Source: VRUE01 sp963764365 (lineage in GTDB: Bacteria; Actinomycetota; Thermoleophilia; Solirubrobacterales; 70-9). From it: 64,000 bases of DNA. The notes under the pieces were generated by a model, which was not told the DNA's origin, searched no databases, and saw only the letters and a list, made by a program, of their open reading frames with translations. Each line of letters starts with the position of its first letter. Position 1 is the stretch's first letter. Below are positions 27,609 through 37,029 of this stretch, in pieces. A program made the position numbers and the translations under genes. The stretch covers positions 1 to 64,000 of the forward strand of contig CAVXSI010000019.1 in assembly GCA_963764365.1 (NCBI GenBank). The letters run 5' to 3'.

Positions 27609-28331
27609 TCAGCGGGCGGGCGCGACGACGGCCTCGCGGAGGCGCTCGAGGGCCTGCGGCTCGAGCCCGTGGTCGAACAGGAAGGCGGCGGCGCCGCCGT
27701 GCTCTTCGCGGACGCCGGCGAGGACCTCCATCATCAGCTCGGGCGGCGAGCTCATCGCGACGGCGACGGCCTGCTCGGTCATCCCGGCGGCGATCGCCCG
27801 CGCCCTCACCTTCTCCCGGAACTCGCCGGTCAGGACCTCGGCGGTGAGCGCGTAGTCGGCGGCCACCACGCGGTCGGGCACGCCGAGCGCCGAGAGGGTG
27901 ACCGCGCAGACGAGGCCGGTGCGGTCCTTGCCGGCCGAGCAGTGGACGACCCCGGGCAGCGCTCCGGGGGCGGCGAGGACGCCGACGACCTCCGCGATGC
28001 GGTCGCCGCAGACCTCGAGCAGCTCGCGGTAGAGGCCGCGCAGCCCGCGGACCGTGGTGACGTCGATCCGGCCCTCGAACAGCGGTCGCTCGTGGGTGAC
28101 CGCGCCGGTCCCGGCGACCGCGTTGGGGTCCATCTCGCGCTCGACCGGCTCGCGCAGGTCGACGATCGTGCGCAGGCCGATCGCGGTCAGCCGGTCCCGC
28201 CCCCGGTCGCTGAGGTCGGCGAGGGCGTCGGCCCGCATCAGCCGTCGCCACCGCGTCGTCCCCGCCGCAGTCGGGTAGCCGCCGAGGTCGCGGAAGTTGC
28301 CGGTCTCCTCGACCGCGATCACCCGCTCCAT
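27609..28331 (-). CDS. Tyrosine-phosphatase-like protein (DSP/Y_phosphatase3)
   Basis: About 240 residues. N-terminal NFRDLGGYPT and ADALADLSDRGRDRL, then the active-site loop VVHCSAGKDRTG (C-x5-R), placing it with bacterial lipid/tyrosine phosphatases such as MptpB. MptpB-type enzymes dephosphorylate phosphotyrosine and phosphoinositides. It may be secreted or cytoplasmic; no signal peptide is seen. It does not belong to the acyl-CoA theme and stands alone between two divergently read units. Confidence 0.82.
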   Translation of the reverse strand: MERVIAVEETGNFRDLGGYPTAAGTTRWRRLMRADALADLSDRGRDRLTAIGLRTIVDLREPVEREMDPNAVAGTGAVTHERPLFEGRIDVTTVRGLRGLYRELLEVCGDRIAEVVGVLAAPGALPGVVHCSAGKDRTGLVCAVTLSALGVPDRVVAADYALTAEVLTGEFREKVRARAIAAGMTEQAVAVAMSSPPELMMEVLAGVREEHGGAAAFLFDHGLEPQALERLREAVVAPAR

Positions 28332-28358
28332 CAGCCGCGGCTCCGGCGCTTTGGAACC

Positions 28359-28427
28359 GGCTTGGAGGACGCTCCAAGCCAGCCGCCGCGCTCGGCGGCC
28401 CTCGCGGGGCCGGCAGGCAGGCATGAT
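28359..28427 (+). promoter_or_regulatory. Promoter of SDR gene at 28459: perfect inverted repeat plus -10
   Basis: GGCTTGGA and TCCAAGCC form perfect 8-base arms around GGACGC (28359-28380). The inner TGGAGGACGCTCCA (28363-28376) is a member of the box set and lies 45 bases before CATGAT at 28422-28427. Confidence 0.5.
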
Positions 28428-28458
28428 CGCGGCTGCCAACGAGCGAGGAGGAGTGGGA

Positions 28459-29229
28459 ATGGAGAACCCGTTCGATCTGTCCGGCCGCGTCGCGCTGGTC
28501 ACCGGCGGCAACAGCGGCATCGGCCTCGGGATGGCCGAGGGGCTGGCGCGCGCCGGCGCCGACGTCTGCATCTGGGGCCGCAGCGAGGAGCGCAACGAGC
28601 AGGCCCGCGCCCGGCTCGGCGCCCACGGCGGCCGGGTCCTGGCGGTCCGCTGCGACGTCAGCTCCGCCGCGGACGTGGAGGCCGCGATGGCGACGACGCT
28701 GGCCGAGCTCGGCCGGGTCGACGCCTGCTTCGCCAACGCCGGCCGCGGCCCGGCCGGCGACGCCCGCTTCACCGACCTGACGCTGGACGAATTCCGCGCC
28801 GTGCTCGCGACCAACCTCGACGGCGCCTTCCTCACCCTGCAGGCCGCGGCGCGGGCGATGATCGAGCGCGGCGACGGCGGCAGCCTGGTCGGGATCGCCA
28901 GCCTCGCGGCGATCTCGGGCCAGCCGCGCGGCCAGCACTACGCCGCCTCCAAGGGCGGGCTGATCTCGATGGTCAACTCCTGCGCGGTCGAGCTGGCCCG
29001 GCACGGGATCCGCGCCAACTCGATCCTCCCGGGCTGGATCGAATCGGCGATGACCGAGGAGATGCTCGCCTCGCAGCCGATGGTCGACCGCGTGCTGCCG
29101 CGGATTCCCGCGCGGCGCTGGGGCCGGGGCGGCGACTTCGCCGGCATCGCCGTGTACCTGGCGAGCGGGGCCAGCGAGTACCACAGCGGCGACACGTTCC
29201 TGGTCGACGGCGGCTATCACGTCTTCTGA
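28459..29229 (+). CDS. SDR oxidoreductase
   Basis: Intact 256-residue SDR: TGGNSGIG, ANAGRGPAGD (Asn-Ala-Gly without the usual second Asn), Ser in VGIASLAAIS, YAASKGG, LPGWIESAM and FLVDGGYHVF. Substrate unknown. GAGGAGGAG precedes the ATG at 28459; a GTG two codons earlier is an alternative. Convergent with the quinone oxidoreductase gene, 20 bases apart. Confidence 0.82.
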   Translation: MENPFDLSGRVALVTGGNSGIGLGMAEGLARAGADVCIWGRSEERNEQARARLGAHGGRVLAVRCDVSSAADVEAAMATTLAELGRVDACFANAGRGPAGDARFTDLTLDEFRAVLATNLDGAFLTLQAAARAMIERGDGGSLVGIASLAAISGQPRGQHYAASKGGLISMVNSCAVELARHGIRANSILPGWIESAMTEEMLASQPMVDRVLPRIPARRWGRGGDFAGIAVYLASGASEYHSGDTFLVDGGYHVF

Positions 29230-29249
29230 GTCGCCGCCCGGCCGCCGGG

Positions 29250-30215
29250 CTAGAAGGTGAGGACGATCTTGCCCAGGGCCGCGCGTCCGTCCAGCTGCTG
29301 CAGCGCGCGAACGCCTTCCTCGACCGGGTAGACGTCGCCGACGATCGGCCGCAGCCCGGCGGCAACCAGCTCGTTCAGCTCGGCGCCGAGCGTCGCCATG
29401 ATCGTCGGCTCGGCGCTCGCCTCGAAGGCGCCGAGGCCGACGCCGACGACGCTGATGTTGCGCAGCAGCAGCCGGTTGACTTTGACCTCGTGGATCGCCC
29501 CGGTGGTGAAGCCGAGGATCAGCACCCTGCCCTCCGGCGCCGTCGTCCTCACCGCCTGCAGGGTTTCGTCGCCGCCGACGATGTCGGCGACGACGTCGAC
29601 GCCGCGGCCGTCGGTCAGCTCCAGCACCCGATCGCGCCACTCGGCGCCGACCACCGTGTCGGTCGCGCCGGCGCGACGGGCGATCTCGGCTTTCTCCTCG
29701 GTCGAGGCGACGCCGATCACCCGCCCGCCCATCGCCGTGGCGACCGCGCAGCAGGCGGTGCCGAGGCCGCCGCCGGCGCCCAGCACCAGGACCACCTCGC
29801 CGCGGCTGAGCTTGCCGCGGCGGCCGAGCGCGAACACCGCGGTCGAGAAGTTGGAGCCGAGGGCGGCCCCTTCCTCGAAGCTGAGCCCCTTCGCCAGCGG
29901 GAAGACGCGGCCCCGGGGGGCGGCGACGACGTCCGCCCAGCCGCCGCGGCCGATCGCCGCCCAGACCCGGTCGCCGGCGGCGAAGCCGCTGTCGGCGGGC
30001 GCCGAGCGGACGACGCCGCCGATCTCCTGGCCCGCGACGTAGGGCAGCTCGGGCGATTCCTGGTAGGCGCCTTTGCTGATCAGCAGGTCGGGGAAGGCGA
30101 TCCCCGCCGCCTTCACGTCGATCAGGATCTCGTCCGCGGCCGGGGTCGGCTCGGGACGGTCGCCGATCGCGTACCCCTCGGGGCCGTCGGTGCTTTGCAG
30201 CTCGAGAACACGCAT
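29250..30215 (-). CDS. NADPH:quinone oxidoreductase family protein (zinc-free MDR)
   Basis: Intact, 321 residues. Lacks the zinc-binding cysteines of the alcohol dehydrogenases nearby; has AGIAFPDLLISKGAYQ, PYVAGQEIGGVV, and the cofactor motif LVLGAGGGLGTA. Reduces quinones or 2-alkenoyl (thio)esters with NADPH. It follows the crotonase gene at 30239 in the same direction with a gap of 23 bases. Confidence 0.83.
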   Translation of the reverse strand: MRVLELQSTDGPEGYAIGDRPEPTPAADEILIDVKAAGIAFPDLLISKGAYQESPELPYVAGQEIGGVVRSAPADSGFAAGDRVWAAIGRGGWADVVAAPRGRVFPLAKGLSFEEGAALGSNFSTAVFALGRRGKLSRGEVVLVLGAGGGLGTACCAVATAMGGRVIGVASTEEKAEIARRAGATDTVVGAEWRDRVLELTDGRGVDVVADIVGGDETLQAVRTTAPEGRVLILGFTTGAIHEVKVNRLLLRNISVVGVGLGAFEASAEPTIMATLGAELNELVAAGLRPIVGDVYPVEEGVRALQQLDGRAALGKIVLTF

Positions 30216-30238
30216 TTGCCTCTCCGATCCTTGGTCGT

Positions 30239-31048
30239 CTACTTGAAGCCGCGGAAGACGGGGTCGCGACGATCGCCGAAGGCGGCCACGCCCTCGGCGT
30301 GGTCGTCGGAGACCGCCAGCTCCACCTGCATCTCCGTCTCCAGCGCCAGCTGCTCGGTCAGCCCGCCCAGCTTGGCCTGGTTGAGGCCGCGCTTGATCGC
30401 GGCGTAGGAGCGGGTCGGGCCGGCGGCCAGCTGCAGGGCCAGCGCCTTCGCCTCCGCGACCAGCTCCTCGTCGGCGACCAGCCGGTCGGCGAGGCCCCAG
30501 TCGACCGCCTGCGCCGCCGGCAGCCGCTCGGCGAGCATCGCCAGGGTGCTGGCGCGGCCGAGCCCGACCCGGGCCGCCAACGTCATCGAGGCGCCGCCGT
30601 CGGGCGCGAGGCCGATCTTGGCGAAGGCGAGCAGGAAGTAGGAGGACTCCGCCGCGAGGACGATGTCGGAGGCGAGCGCGAAGGAGCAGCCGACCCCGGC
30701 GGCCGGGCCGTTCACCGCGGCGACCACCGGCTTCGGCAGTCGCCGCAGCTCGAGGATGATCGGGTTGACGAGGTTGTCGAGGACGTGGCGGGTGGCGGCG
30801 GCGCGGTCTCCCTCGCGGGGGCCGCCGATGTCGGCGCCGGCGGAGAAGCCGCGGCCGGCGCCGGTCAGCAGCACGGCGCGGACCGCGGTGTCGGCGCCGA
30901 TCGACCGGAGCGTCGCGAGCAGCTCCTCGGCCATCGTCGCGTTCAGCGCGTTCAGCGCCTCGGGCCTGTTCAGCTCGATCAGCGCCGCGTCCTCCTGGCG
31001 CAGCACGCGCAGCGTCTCCATCTCCTCACTCACAGCCCACTCGCTCAT
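30239..31048 (-). CDS. Enoyl-CoA hydratase/isomerase family protein, PaaG-like
   Basis: Crotonase fold, 269 residues. GRGFSAGADIGG and AVNGPAAGVGCSFALASDIV form the oxyanion hole; FAKIGLAPDGGASMTLAARVG resembles the PaaG isomerase group. ATG at 31048 preceded by AAGGACCG. Divergent from another crotonase across 239 bases that contain no gene but two promoters. Confidence 0.8.
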   Translation of the reverse strand: MSEWAVSEEMETLRVLRQEDAALIELNRPEALNALNATMAEELLATLRSIGADTAVRAVLLTGAGRGFSAGADIGGPREGDRAAATRHVLDNLVNPIILELRRLPKPVVAAVNGPAAGVGCSFALASDIVLAAESSYFLLAFAKIGLAPDGGASMTLAARVGLGRASTLAMLAERLPAAQAVDWGLADRLVADEELVAEAKALALQLAAGPTRSYAAIKRGLNQAKLGGLTEQLALETEMQVELAVSDDHAEGVAAFGDRRDPVFRGFK

Positions 31049-31114
31049 CCGGCGGTCCTTCCTCTCTTGACCTTGCTCAGCCGCCGCGGCCCCGGCGGGC
31101 GGCATCCGGAGAGG

Positions 31115-31228
31115 ACCGTAGACGCGGTGGCTCCGGCCGGGACGACCGTCGCAGGAGGCGGTCTGTGGGAACCGACAAGTGGCCGCCGATGAATGTGGGC
31201 GTGGCCGCTGCGGCGGCCGGCCTAGCTT
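31115..31228. promoter_or_regulatory. Divergent promoter pair with one shared box
   Basis: Box TGTGGGAACCGACA at 31164-31177. Leftward -10 TACGGT is the reverse of 31115-31120 (gap of 43 to the full 14-mer), rightward -10 TAGCTT is at 31223-31228 (gap 45). The rest of the 31049-31287 intergenic region shows no coding signal. Confidence 0.5.
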
Positions 31229-31287
31229 GATCACCGCCGGAACCGCCGCGCGCGACGGCGGCGCCGGGAGAGGAGGAGAGAGAGCAA

Positions 31288-32211
31288 GTGAGCGACAGCG
31301 AAGCACCCACCTACGAGACGATCGACCTCAGCGTCGAGGACGGAATCGCGACGATCACACTCGATCGCGAGGAGCGCCTCAACGCCTTCACCTACGGCAT
31401 GCTGGAGGACTTCGTCGACGCCCTCGACCGCACCGACGCCGACCCCGAGGTCAAGTGCGTGATCGTCACCGGGCGCGGCCGGGCCTTCTGCGCCGGGGCC
31501 GACCTCGGCGAGGGGAAAACGACCTTCGATCGCGGCAGCGGCGTCTTCCAGATGCCGGAGAACGCCGACGGCGGCGGCACGCTCTCGCGGCGGATCTTCG
31601 ACAGCGCCAAGCCGATCATCGGCGCGATCAACGGGCCGGCGGTCGGGATCGGGATCACGATGACGCTGCCGATGGACGTCCGGCTCGTCGCCGACTCGGC
31701 GAAAATCGGGTTCGTCTTCGCCAAGCGCGGCCTCGTCCCCGAGGCCTGCTCGAGCTTCTTCCTGCCCCGGATCGTCGGCATCAGCAAAGCCTGCGAATGG
31801 GTGTTCACCGGCCGCATCTTCAAACCGCAGGAGGCGCTCGACGCCGGCCTCGTCCGCAGCGTCCACCCCGTCGACGAGCTGCTGCCCGCGGCCCGCGAGC
31901 TGGCCAAGGAGATGTCCGAGGGCACCTCGCGCGTCGCCGTCGCCCTGGCCCGGCGGATGCTCTGGCAGATGCTCGCCGAGGGCACGCCGGCCCTCGCCCA
32001 CGAGGTCGACTCCGAGGCGCTCTACTTCCTCGGGACCAGCCCCGACGTGCAGGAGGGGGTTTCGTCCTTCCTCGAGAAGCGCGAGGCCTCCTACCCGATG
32101 CGGGTCAGCGAGGACCTGCCGGACTTCTACCGCGTTGGGGCTCCGAACGTGGAGGTTTCGATCCAGGGGTTGCCAGCGGAGAGGGAGATGTCTATTGTCG
32201 TCTACGACTGA
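31288..32211 (+). CDS. Enoyl-CoA hydratase/isomerase family protein with C-terminal extension
   Basis: Crotonase fold, 307 residues, about 45 longer than its neighbours; the extra part (PMRVSEDLPDFYRVGAPNVE and after) is at the C-terminus. Oxyanion motifs GRAFCAGADLGEG and AINGPAVGIGITMTLPMDVR; catalytic-side stretch FAKRGLVPEACSSFFLPRIVG. GTG start after GGAGGAGAG. It reads towards the cyclase/ABC transporter operon 66 bases downstream and may be cotranscribed with it. Confidence 0.82.
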   Translation: MSDSEAPTYETIDLSVEDGIATITLDREERLNAFTYGMLEDFVDALDRTDADPEVKCVIVTGRGRAFCAGADLGEGKTTFDRGSGVFQMPENADGGGTLSRRIFDSAKPIIGAINGPAVGIGITMTLPMDVRLVADSAKIGFVFAKRGLVPEACSSFFLPRIVGISKACEWVFTGRIFKPQEALDAGLVRSVHPVDELLPAARELAKEMSEGTSRVAVALARRMLWQMLAEGTPALAHEVDSEALYFLGTSPDVQEGVSSFLEKREASYPMRVSEDLPDFYRVGAPNVEVSIQGLPAEREMSIVVYD

Positions 32212-32277
32212 CCGGGCGATCGGTAGGTCCCAATGGGGGGACCACCGTGGGAAGCGCCCAGGAGAGGAGCGTTAGTG

Positions 32278-33216
32278 ATGTCTGACGAGCAGTTCCCTGA
32301 CCTCAGGGACTTCAGGGCCGTTGGCAAACGTCTCAGCAACTGGGGGCGGTGGGGTAAGGACGATGAGCGCGGCGCGCTCAACCTGATCACCCCGGAGCGC
32401 CTGGTCGAGGCCGCGAAGCTGGTGAAGAAGGGCAAGGTCTTCGACCTCGCGATCCCGATGGACAACACCGGCCCGCAGCTCGGGGAGGTGCGCAACAACC
32501 CGCTGCGCCTGATGTCCGAGACCGGCGACGACCAGCCCTACCCGGAGCCCTTCAAATACGCGGACGACTACATCATCATGCCGCTGCAGGGCTCTTCCCA
32601 GTGGGACGCCCTGGGTCACGTCTACTACGACGATCACCTCTACAACGGGTTCCCCGCCTCCGACGTCACCCCGCACGGCCTCAAGCACGACTCGATCGAC
32701 AAAGTCTCCAAGGACGTGATCGGCCGCGGCGTGCTCCTCGACATCGCGGCCCTGAAGGGCGTCGACTGGCTCGATCAGGGTCAGGTCATCACCCCGGAGG
32801 ACCTCGACGCCGCCGCCGAGCGCCAGGGCACCGAAGTCCAGCCCGGCGACATCCTGCTCTTCCGCACCGGTTGGCGGAAGTTCTACGTGGACAAGCAGGA
32901 CCGCGCCGCCTTCATGGCCGGCGAGCCCGGCCTCGGCATGGCCTGCTGTCGCTGGCTCGGCGAGAAGGAAGTCGCCGTCGTCGCCTCGGACAACTGGGCG
33001 ATCGAGGTCCTGCCCGGCGAGTACGAGGACCAGGTCTTCAACGTCCACATGGTGCTCCTGCGTGACATGGGGATCACGCTCGGGGAGATCCTCGACTTCG
33101 AGGAGCTGGCGGCCGACTGCGCCGACGACGGCGTCTACGAGTTCCTGTTCTGCGCCCCGGCGTTGCCCTTCACCGAAGGTGCCGGGACCCCAATCAATCC
33201 CCTCGCAGTGAAGTAG
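32278..33216 (+). CDS. Cyclase-family protein, paralogue of the gene at 2894
   Basis: 312 residues, intact. Shares with the first copy NWGRWGKDDERGALNLITP, SQWDALGHVYYDD, GRGVLLDIAALKGV, GDILLFRTGW and ITLGEILDFEELAADCA. The metal-binding region keeps Trp-Asp-x3-His and Asp-Asp but lacks the canonical HxGTHxD. GGAGAGGAG precedes the ATG at 32278. It lies 36 bases before the ABC transporter lipoprotein, so its product probably acts on, or produces, the imported compound. A weak candidate box (32136) and TATTGT (32193) could form an internal promoter. Confidence 0.82.
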   Translation: MSDEQFPDLRDFRAVGKRLSNWGRWGKDDERGALNLITPERLVEAAKLVKKGKVFDLAIPMDNTGPQLGEVRNNPLRLMSETGDDQPYPEPFKYADDYIIMPLQGSSQWDALGHVYYDDHLYNGFPASDVTPHGLKHDSIDKVSKDVIGRGVLLDIAALKGVDWLDQGQVITPEDLDAAAERQGTEVQPGDILLFRTGWRKFYVDKQDRAAFMAGEPGLGMACCRWLGEKEVAVVASDNWAIEVLPGEYEDQVFNVHMVLLRDMGITLGEILDFEELAADCADDGVYEFLFCAPALPFTEGAGTPINPLAVK

Positions 33217-33251
33217 CGATGCCCGGTATGAACCAATCAAGGAGGAGAGTC

Positions 33252-34460
33252 ATGCGCCGAAGAGGCGTCTCGCCGCTGTTTGTTGCGGCGTCCGTGTTGG
33301 TGTTGCTTGTCGCCCTGGTCCTGACCGCCTGCGGGGGAGGTGGAAGCTCGAGCTCGGCGGAAAGCACGTCCTCGACCTCCAGCGGAGAAGAAGCCAGCGG
33401 TGAAGAATCCAGCGGCGGCTTCGACCTGGCCGAATGGGAACAGAAGACCGAAGAATACGAAGAAGGGCCGACCACCTACGAAGGGCCGACCGAACCGGTC
33501 GAAGTCCCGAAGAACAAGAAGCTCGCCTGGATTCCGTGCTCCGGTGCGATCCGCGGTTGCGTCAGGCCGGTCGAAGCGGCCGGCGAAATCGCCGAAGAAC
33601 TCGGTTGGAGCGTGAAGTCCTACGACGGGAAGGGAACGCCGCAGGGCATGAATGCCGCTGTCACCAACGCCGTGGCGGGTGGCGCTGAAGTCATCCTCAC
33701 CGGCGGTGTCGATCCCCACTTCATCTCCTCCGGCCTCAAGCAGGCCAAGGAACAGGGCGTCCTGGTCGCCTCGATGAGCCAGGGAGCCAAACCCGAACCG
33801 AATGGCTACCCGTTCGACATCGGTGCCAACTACACCGAACTCGGCAAAATCCTGGGGACGTTCGTCGTCGCCCATTCCGAAGGCAAGGCAGTGATGCTGC
33901 CCTTCGACGACAAATCGTACGAATCGACGATGCAGTTCGTCGAAGCGTCCGAAGCAACCGTCGAAGAATGCCCGGAATGCGAAGTCCTGCCGACCGAGTG
34001 GTTCGTCGGAACCGACATCGAAACCACGCTCGGCCCGCGGCTCGTCTCGCTGCTGCGGCAGAACCCGGACATCACCTACGTCCAGGGTTCGTATGACCCG
34101 GCTGCCACCGCGATGGTTCCGGCCATCGCCAACGCCGGGCTCGGCGGCAAAGTCAGCGTCGTCGCCGGTCTCGGCAACGAACAGAACCTGCAGTACGTGA
34201 AGGAAGGCCAGGTTCAGGTCGCCGACGCCGGCTTCGACAACCTGTACATGGGCTACATGGCGCTCTACCAGGTGTCCCGCATGCTCAACGAAGAAGAACT
34301 GTGGGAAACCCCCGGCGTCAGCGAACCGGAATACAAATTCAGCGGTCACGTGCCGATCAAACTGTTCACCGAAAACAACACCACGGAAACCGGTGACTAC
34401 GTCGCGAACGACACGCTGAACTACATTCCCAAATTCGAAGAACTCCTGGGACTGAAATAG
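33252..34460 (+). CDS. Sugar-type ABC transporter substrate-binding lipoprotein
   Basis: 402 residues. Lipoprotein signal: Arg-rich start, hydrophobic core, lipobox LTAC with the modified Cys27; a Ser/Glu-rich linker follows; then a type I periplasmic binding fold (KLAWIPCSGAIRGCVRPV, GVDPHFISSGLKQAKEQGVLV, DIGANYTELGKILGTFV). AAGGAGGAG is 6 bases before the ATG at 33252, which decides the start against an ATG at 33219. Glu codons are 43 GAA to 1 GAG, the reverse of all neighbours, suggesting very high expression or foreign origin. The ligand may be an organic acid, since the partners are acyl-CoA enzymes. Confidence 0.85.
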   Translation: MRRRGVSPLFVAASVLVLLVALVLTACGGGGSSSSAESTSSTSSGEEASGEESSGGFDLAEWEQKTEEYEEGPTTYEGPTEPVEVPKNKKLAWIPCSGAIRGCVRPVEAAGEIAEELGWSVKSYDGKGTPQGMNAAVTNAVAGGAEVILTGGVDPHFISSGLKQAKEQGVLVASMSQGAKPEPNGYPFDIGANYTELGKILGTFVVAHSEGKAVMLPFDDKSYESTMQFVEASEATVEECPECEVLPTEWFVGTDIETTLGPRLVSLLRQNPDITYVQGSYDPAATAMVPAIANAGLGGKVSVVAGLGNEQNLQYVKEGQVQVADAGFDNLYMGYMALYQVSRMLNEEELWETPGVSEPEYKFSGHVPIKLFTENNTTETGDYVANDTLNYIPKFEELLGLK

Positions 34461-34470
34461 GAATCGGGAG

Positions 34471-36050
34471 ATGAATGAGGTGAGCGTGTCTGAGCCAAAT
34501 CCCACCAGCGATTCGGTCAGCGGCACCACGCCTCAGCTCGATCCGTCCCGCGCACCTCTCACGGTGCGCGGGGCGCGAAAGAGCTTTGCTCACGTGGATG
34601 TCCTGAAAGGGGTCGACCTGTCGATCGCGCCCGGGGAGATCCACGCCCTGGTCGGCTCGAACGGCTCTGGGAAGTCGACCTTCGTCCGTCTCGTGACGGG
34701 CACCTACTCGGCCGACAAGGGAACCGAGATACAGATCTACGACAAAGTCTTCACCACCCACCTGACGCCGACCGCGGCGCGTGAGATGGGCGTGCGGGCG
34801 GTCCACCAGGAGGCGCCGCTGATCGCCCAGATGACGGTCGCCGAGCACTTCGGGATCGAGAACGGATTCCCGCGGGGCCCGCTCGGCTTCGTCAATCGGC
34901 GTGCCCTGAACCGGCGCGCCCGCGAGTCGCTGGAGCGGGTCGAGGCTGCGGTCGACCCGCACCGCCTGGCCAGCGAGCTGAGCACCGCCGAGCGGGCCCA
35001 GGTCGCGCTGGCGCTGGCGATGGCGAACATGGACACCGATCGCGGCCTGCTGGTCCTCGACGAGGCTACGGCGCTGCTGCCGGTGCCCGAAGCCAAACCG
35101 ATCCTGGAGCGGGTCACGAACCTCGCCAAGGCGGGGCTCGGCGTTCTCATCGTCACCCACCGGCTTGCCGAGGTGAGCGAGTACGCGCACCGCACCACCG
35201 TCCTGCGGGACGGGGAGGTGGTGCTCGAGACCGGGCCGTCGCCTTCGCACGACGAGCTGGTCAACGCGATGGTCGGCCGGATGACCGACCGCGCGATCGC
35301 CAACCACCACGAACGCTCGAGCAAGATCGAGATGACCGAACACGCGGTCGTTCGCGGTCCGCGACCTGCGCGGCCCGTCCACCGCCGGCGTCAGCTTCGA
35401 GGTGAAGGGCGGCGAGATCCTCGGCCTCGCGGGAATCGTCGGCAGCGGAACCAGCGAGGTGGCGCGGATGATCAGCGGCGCCGAGCCGCGGCTCTGGCGG
35501 AGAGATCGAGGTCGAGGGGACGCCGGCGCCGAAGCACTGGACACCGAAGAAGGCGATCGCCGCCGGGGTCTGCTTCCTCCCCCAGGACCGCCACGCCGAG
35601 GGCGGCGTCCTCACCCTCAGCATGAACGAGAACATCGTCCTCCCGCGCTTCGGCAGGCAGTGGGGCCGGCGCAAGGAAGAGGTGACGGAAGTCGAGGGCA
35701 TGATCGATCGCCTCGACGTCCATCCGCGCGATCTCAGCAAGCCCTTCGCCGAGTTCAGCGGCGGCAACCAGCAGAAGGGGTTGCTGGGCAAGTGGCTGCT
35801 GCTCAAGCCGAAGGTGCTCGTCCTCGACGACCCGACCTACGGCGTGGATCCGAACGCCCGGGAGACCCTTCTTCACGAGCTCGCCGGCCTCGCCGACCAG
35901 GGGGCCGGAGTGGTGGTCATATCAACGGAGCCTGAGCAGCTTGCGCGGATCTGCGATCGCGTGCTGGTGATGCGCTCAGGCGAGATCAGTGCCGAGCTGG
36001 TCGACGAAAAGATCAACGAGACGGAGATATCCCTTGCATGCTTCAGCTGA
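34471..36050 (+). CDS. ABC importer ATPase with two nucleotide-binding domains (RbsA/MglA-like, two frameshifts)
   Basis: Energises the importer. First domain: Walker A VGSNGSGKSTF (about residue 74), Walker B LLVLDEATALLP, H-loop VTHRLAEV. Second domain: degenerate Walker A GIVGSGTSEVARM, signature FSGGNQQKGLLGKWL, LVLDDPTYGVDP. The first signature is unusual (ELSTAERAQVALALAM). About 525 residues after removing extra bases near 35352 and 35499. It starts 10 bases after the lipoprotein gene; its end overlaps the permease start. Confidence 0.8.
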
Positions 36051-37029
36051 CACCGTAAGCAGCCCAAAGGCAGACCCCCTCGGGGTGGCCATGAAGTACC
36101 TGACCAAGTACTCCCTGCTGGTCGTGCTCTTGGCGCTGATCCTGCTGTACACGGTCCTCGAGCCGGGCGAATTCTTCACCTCGCAGAACTTCAAGAGCAT
36201 CCTGCTGCAGCAGACGGTGCCGGTCGTGGTCTCGCTCGCGGTCCTGATACCGATCGTCGCCGGCGGCTTCGATCTCTCGGTCGGCTACATCCTCGGCTTC
36301 ACCTCGGCGCTCGCCGCCGCGATCGGAGCGGGGGCGATCGGCAGCGGCTTCAGCTCGATCGCCTTCGCGCTCGCGGGTGGCATGGCGATCGGTCTGGTCA
36401 ACGGCTTCTTCGTCGCCGGCCTCGGGATCAACTCCTTCATCGCCACCCTCGGCGTCGGCATCTCGCTGAGCGGGATCACGATCGGGGTCACCGGAGGCTC
36501 CAACCTGTTCACCGGGATCCCGCCGATCATCGGCGAAATCTCCACGACCAAGCTGCTCGGCTTCGACTCCGCCGTCTGGATCGCGCTGGTCGTCGTCCTG
36601 GTCGTCTACGCGCTGCTGGCGCACACGCCGTTCGGGCGCAAGATGTACGCCGTCGGCGGCAACGAGAAAGTGGCCCGGTTGGGCGGCATCCACGTCTCGG
36701 CGCTCAAATGGGGCACCTTCGTGATGTCCGGCCTGCTCTGCGGGCTCGGCGGCCTGCTGCAGCTGGGCCAGGCCGGCAGCGCCAGCCCCACCTTCGGCCC
36801 CGAGCTCCTGCTACCGGCGTTCGCCGCGGTCTTCCTCGGCGCGACGACGGTGAAACCGGGCTTCTTCAACGTCTGGGGAACGATCCTCGCGATCTTCGTG
36901 CTCGCGGTCAACTTCTCCGGGCTCAGTCTGCTCGGCGTGCCCTTCTGGCTGGCTCCGGTGATCGACGGCGCCGCCCTGATCATCGGCGTCCTGGTCGCCG
37001 GCAAGGCCGTTCGCGGAACCGGCGTCTGA
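36034..37029 (+). CDS. ABC importer permease, RbsC-like
   Basis: Integral membrane protein of about 331 residues with 8-10 hydrophobic segments. Family marks: VLIPIVAGGFDLSVGYILGF near the N-terminus and GGNEKVARLGGIHV in the cytoplasmic loop. The TTG at 36034 has GGAGA six bases upstream and overlaps the ATPase gene; an ATG at 36091 (MKYLTKYS) would start just before the first membrane segment and is the main alternative. Only one permease gene is present, so the channel is probably a homodimer, as in RbsC. Confidence 0.84.
   Translation: MHASADTVSSPKADPLGVAMKYLTKYSLLVVLLALILLYTVLEPGEFFTSQNFKSILLQQTVPVVVSLAVLIPIVAGGFDLSVGYILGFTSALAAAIGAGAIGSGFSSIAFALAGGMAIGLVNGFFVAGLGINSFIATLGVGISLSGITIGVTGGSNLFTGIPPIIGEISTTKLLGFDSAVWIALVVVLVVYALLAHTPFGRKMYAVGGNEKVARLGGIHVSALKWGTFVMSGLLCGLGGLLQLGQAGSASPTFGPELLLPAFAAVFLGATTVKPGFFNVWGTILAIFVLAVNFSGLSLLGVPFWLAPVIDGAALIIGVLVAGKAVRGTGV

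Noticed and set aside
31049..31287. Small gene in the longest intergenic gap
   Set aside because: The only open frames lack ribosome sites and have Ser/Ala-rich text; the region is better explained by two divergent promoters.
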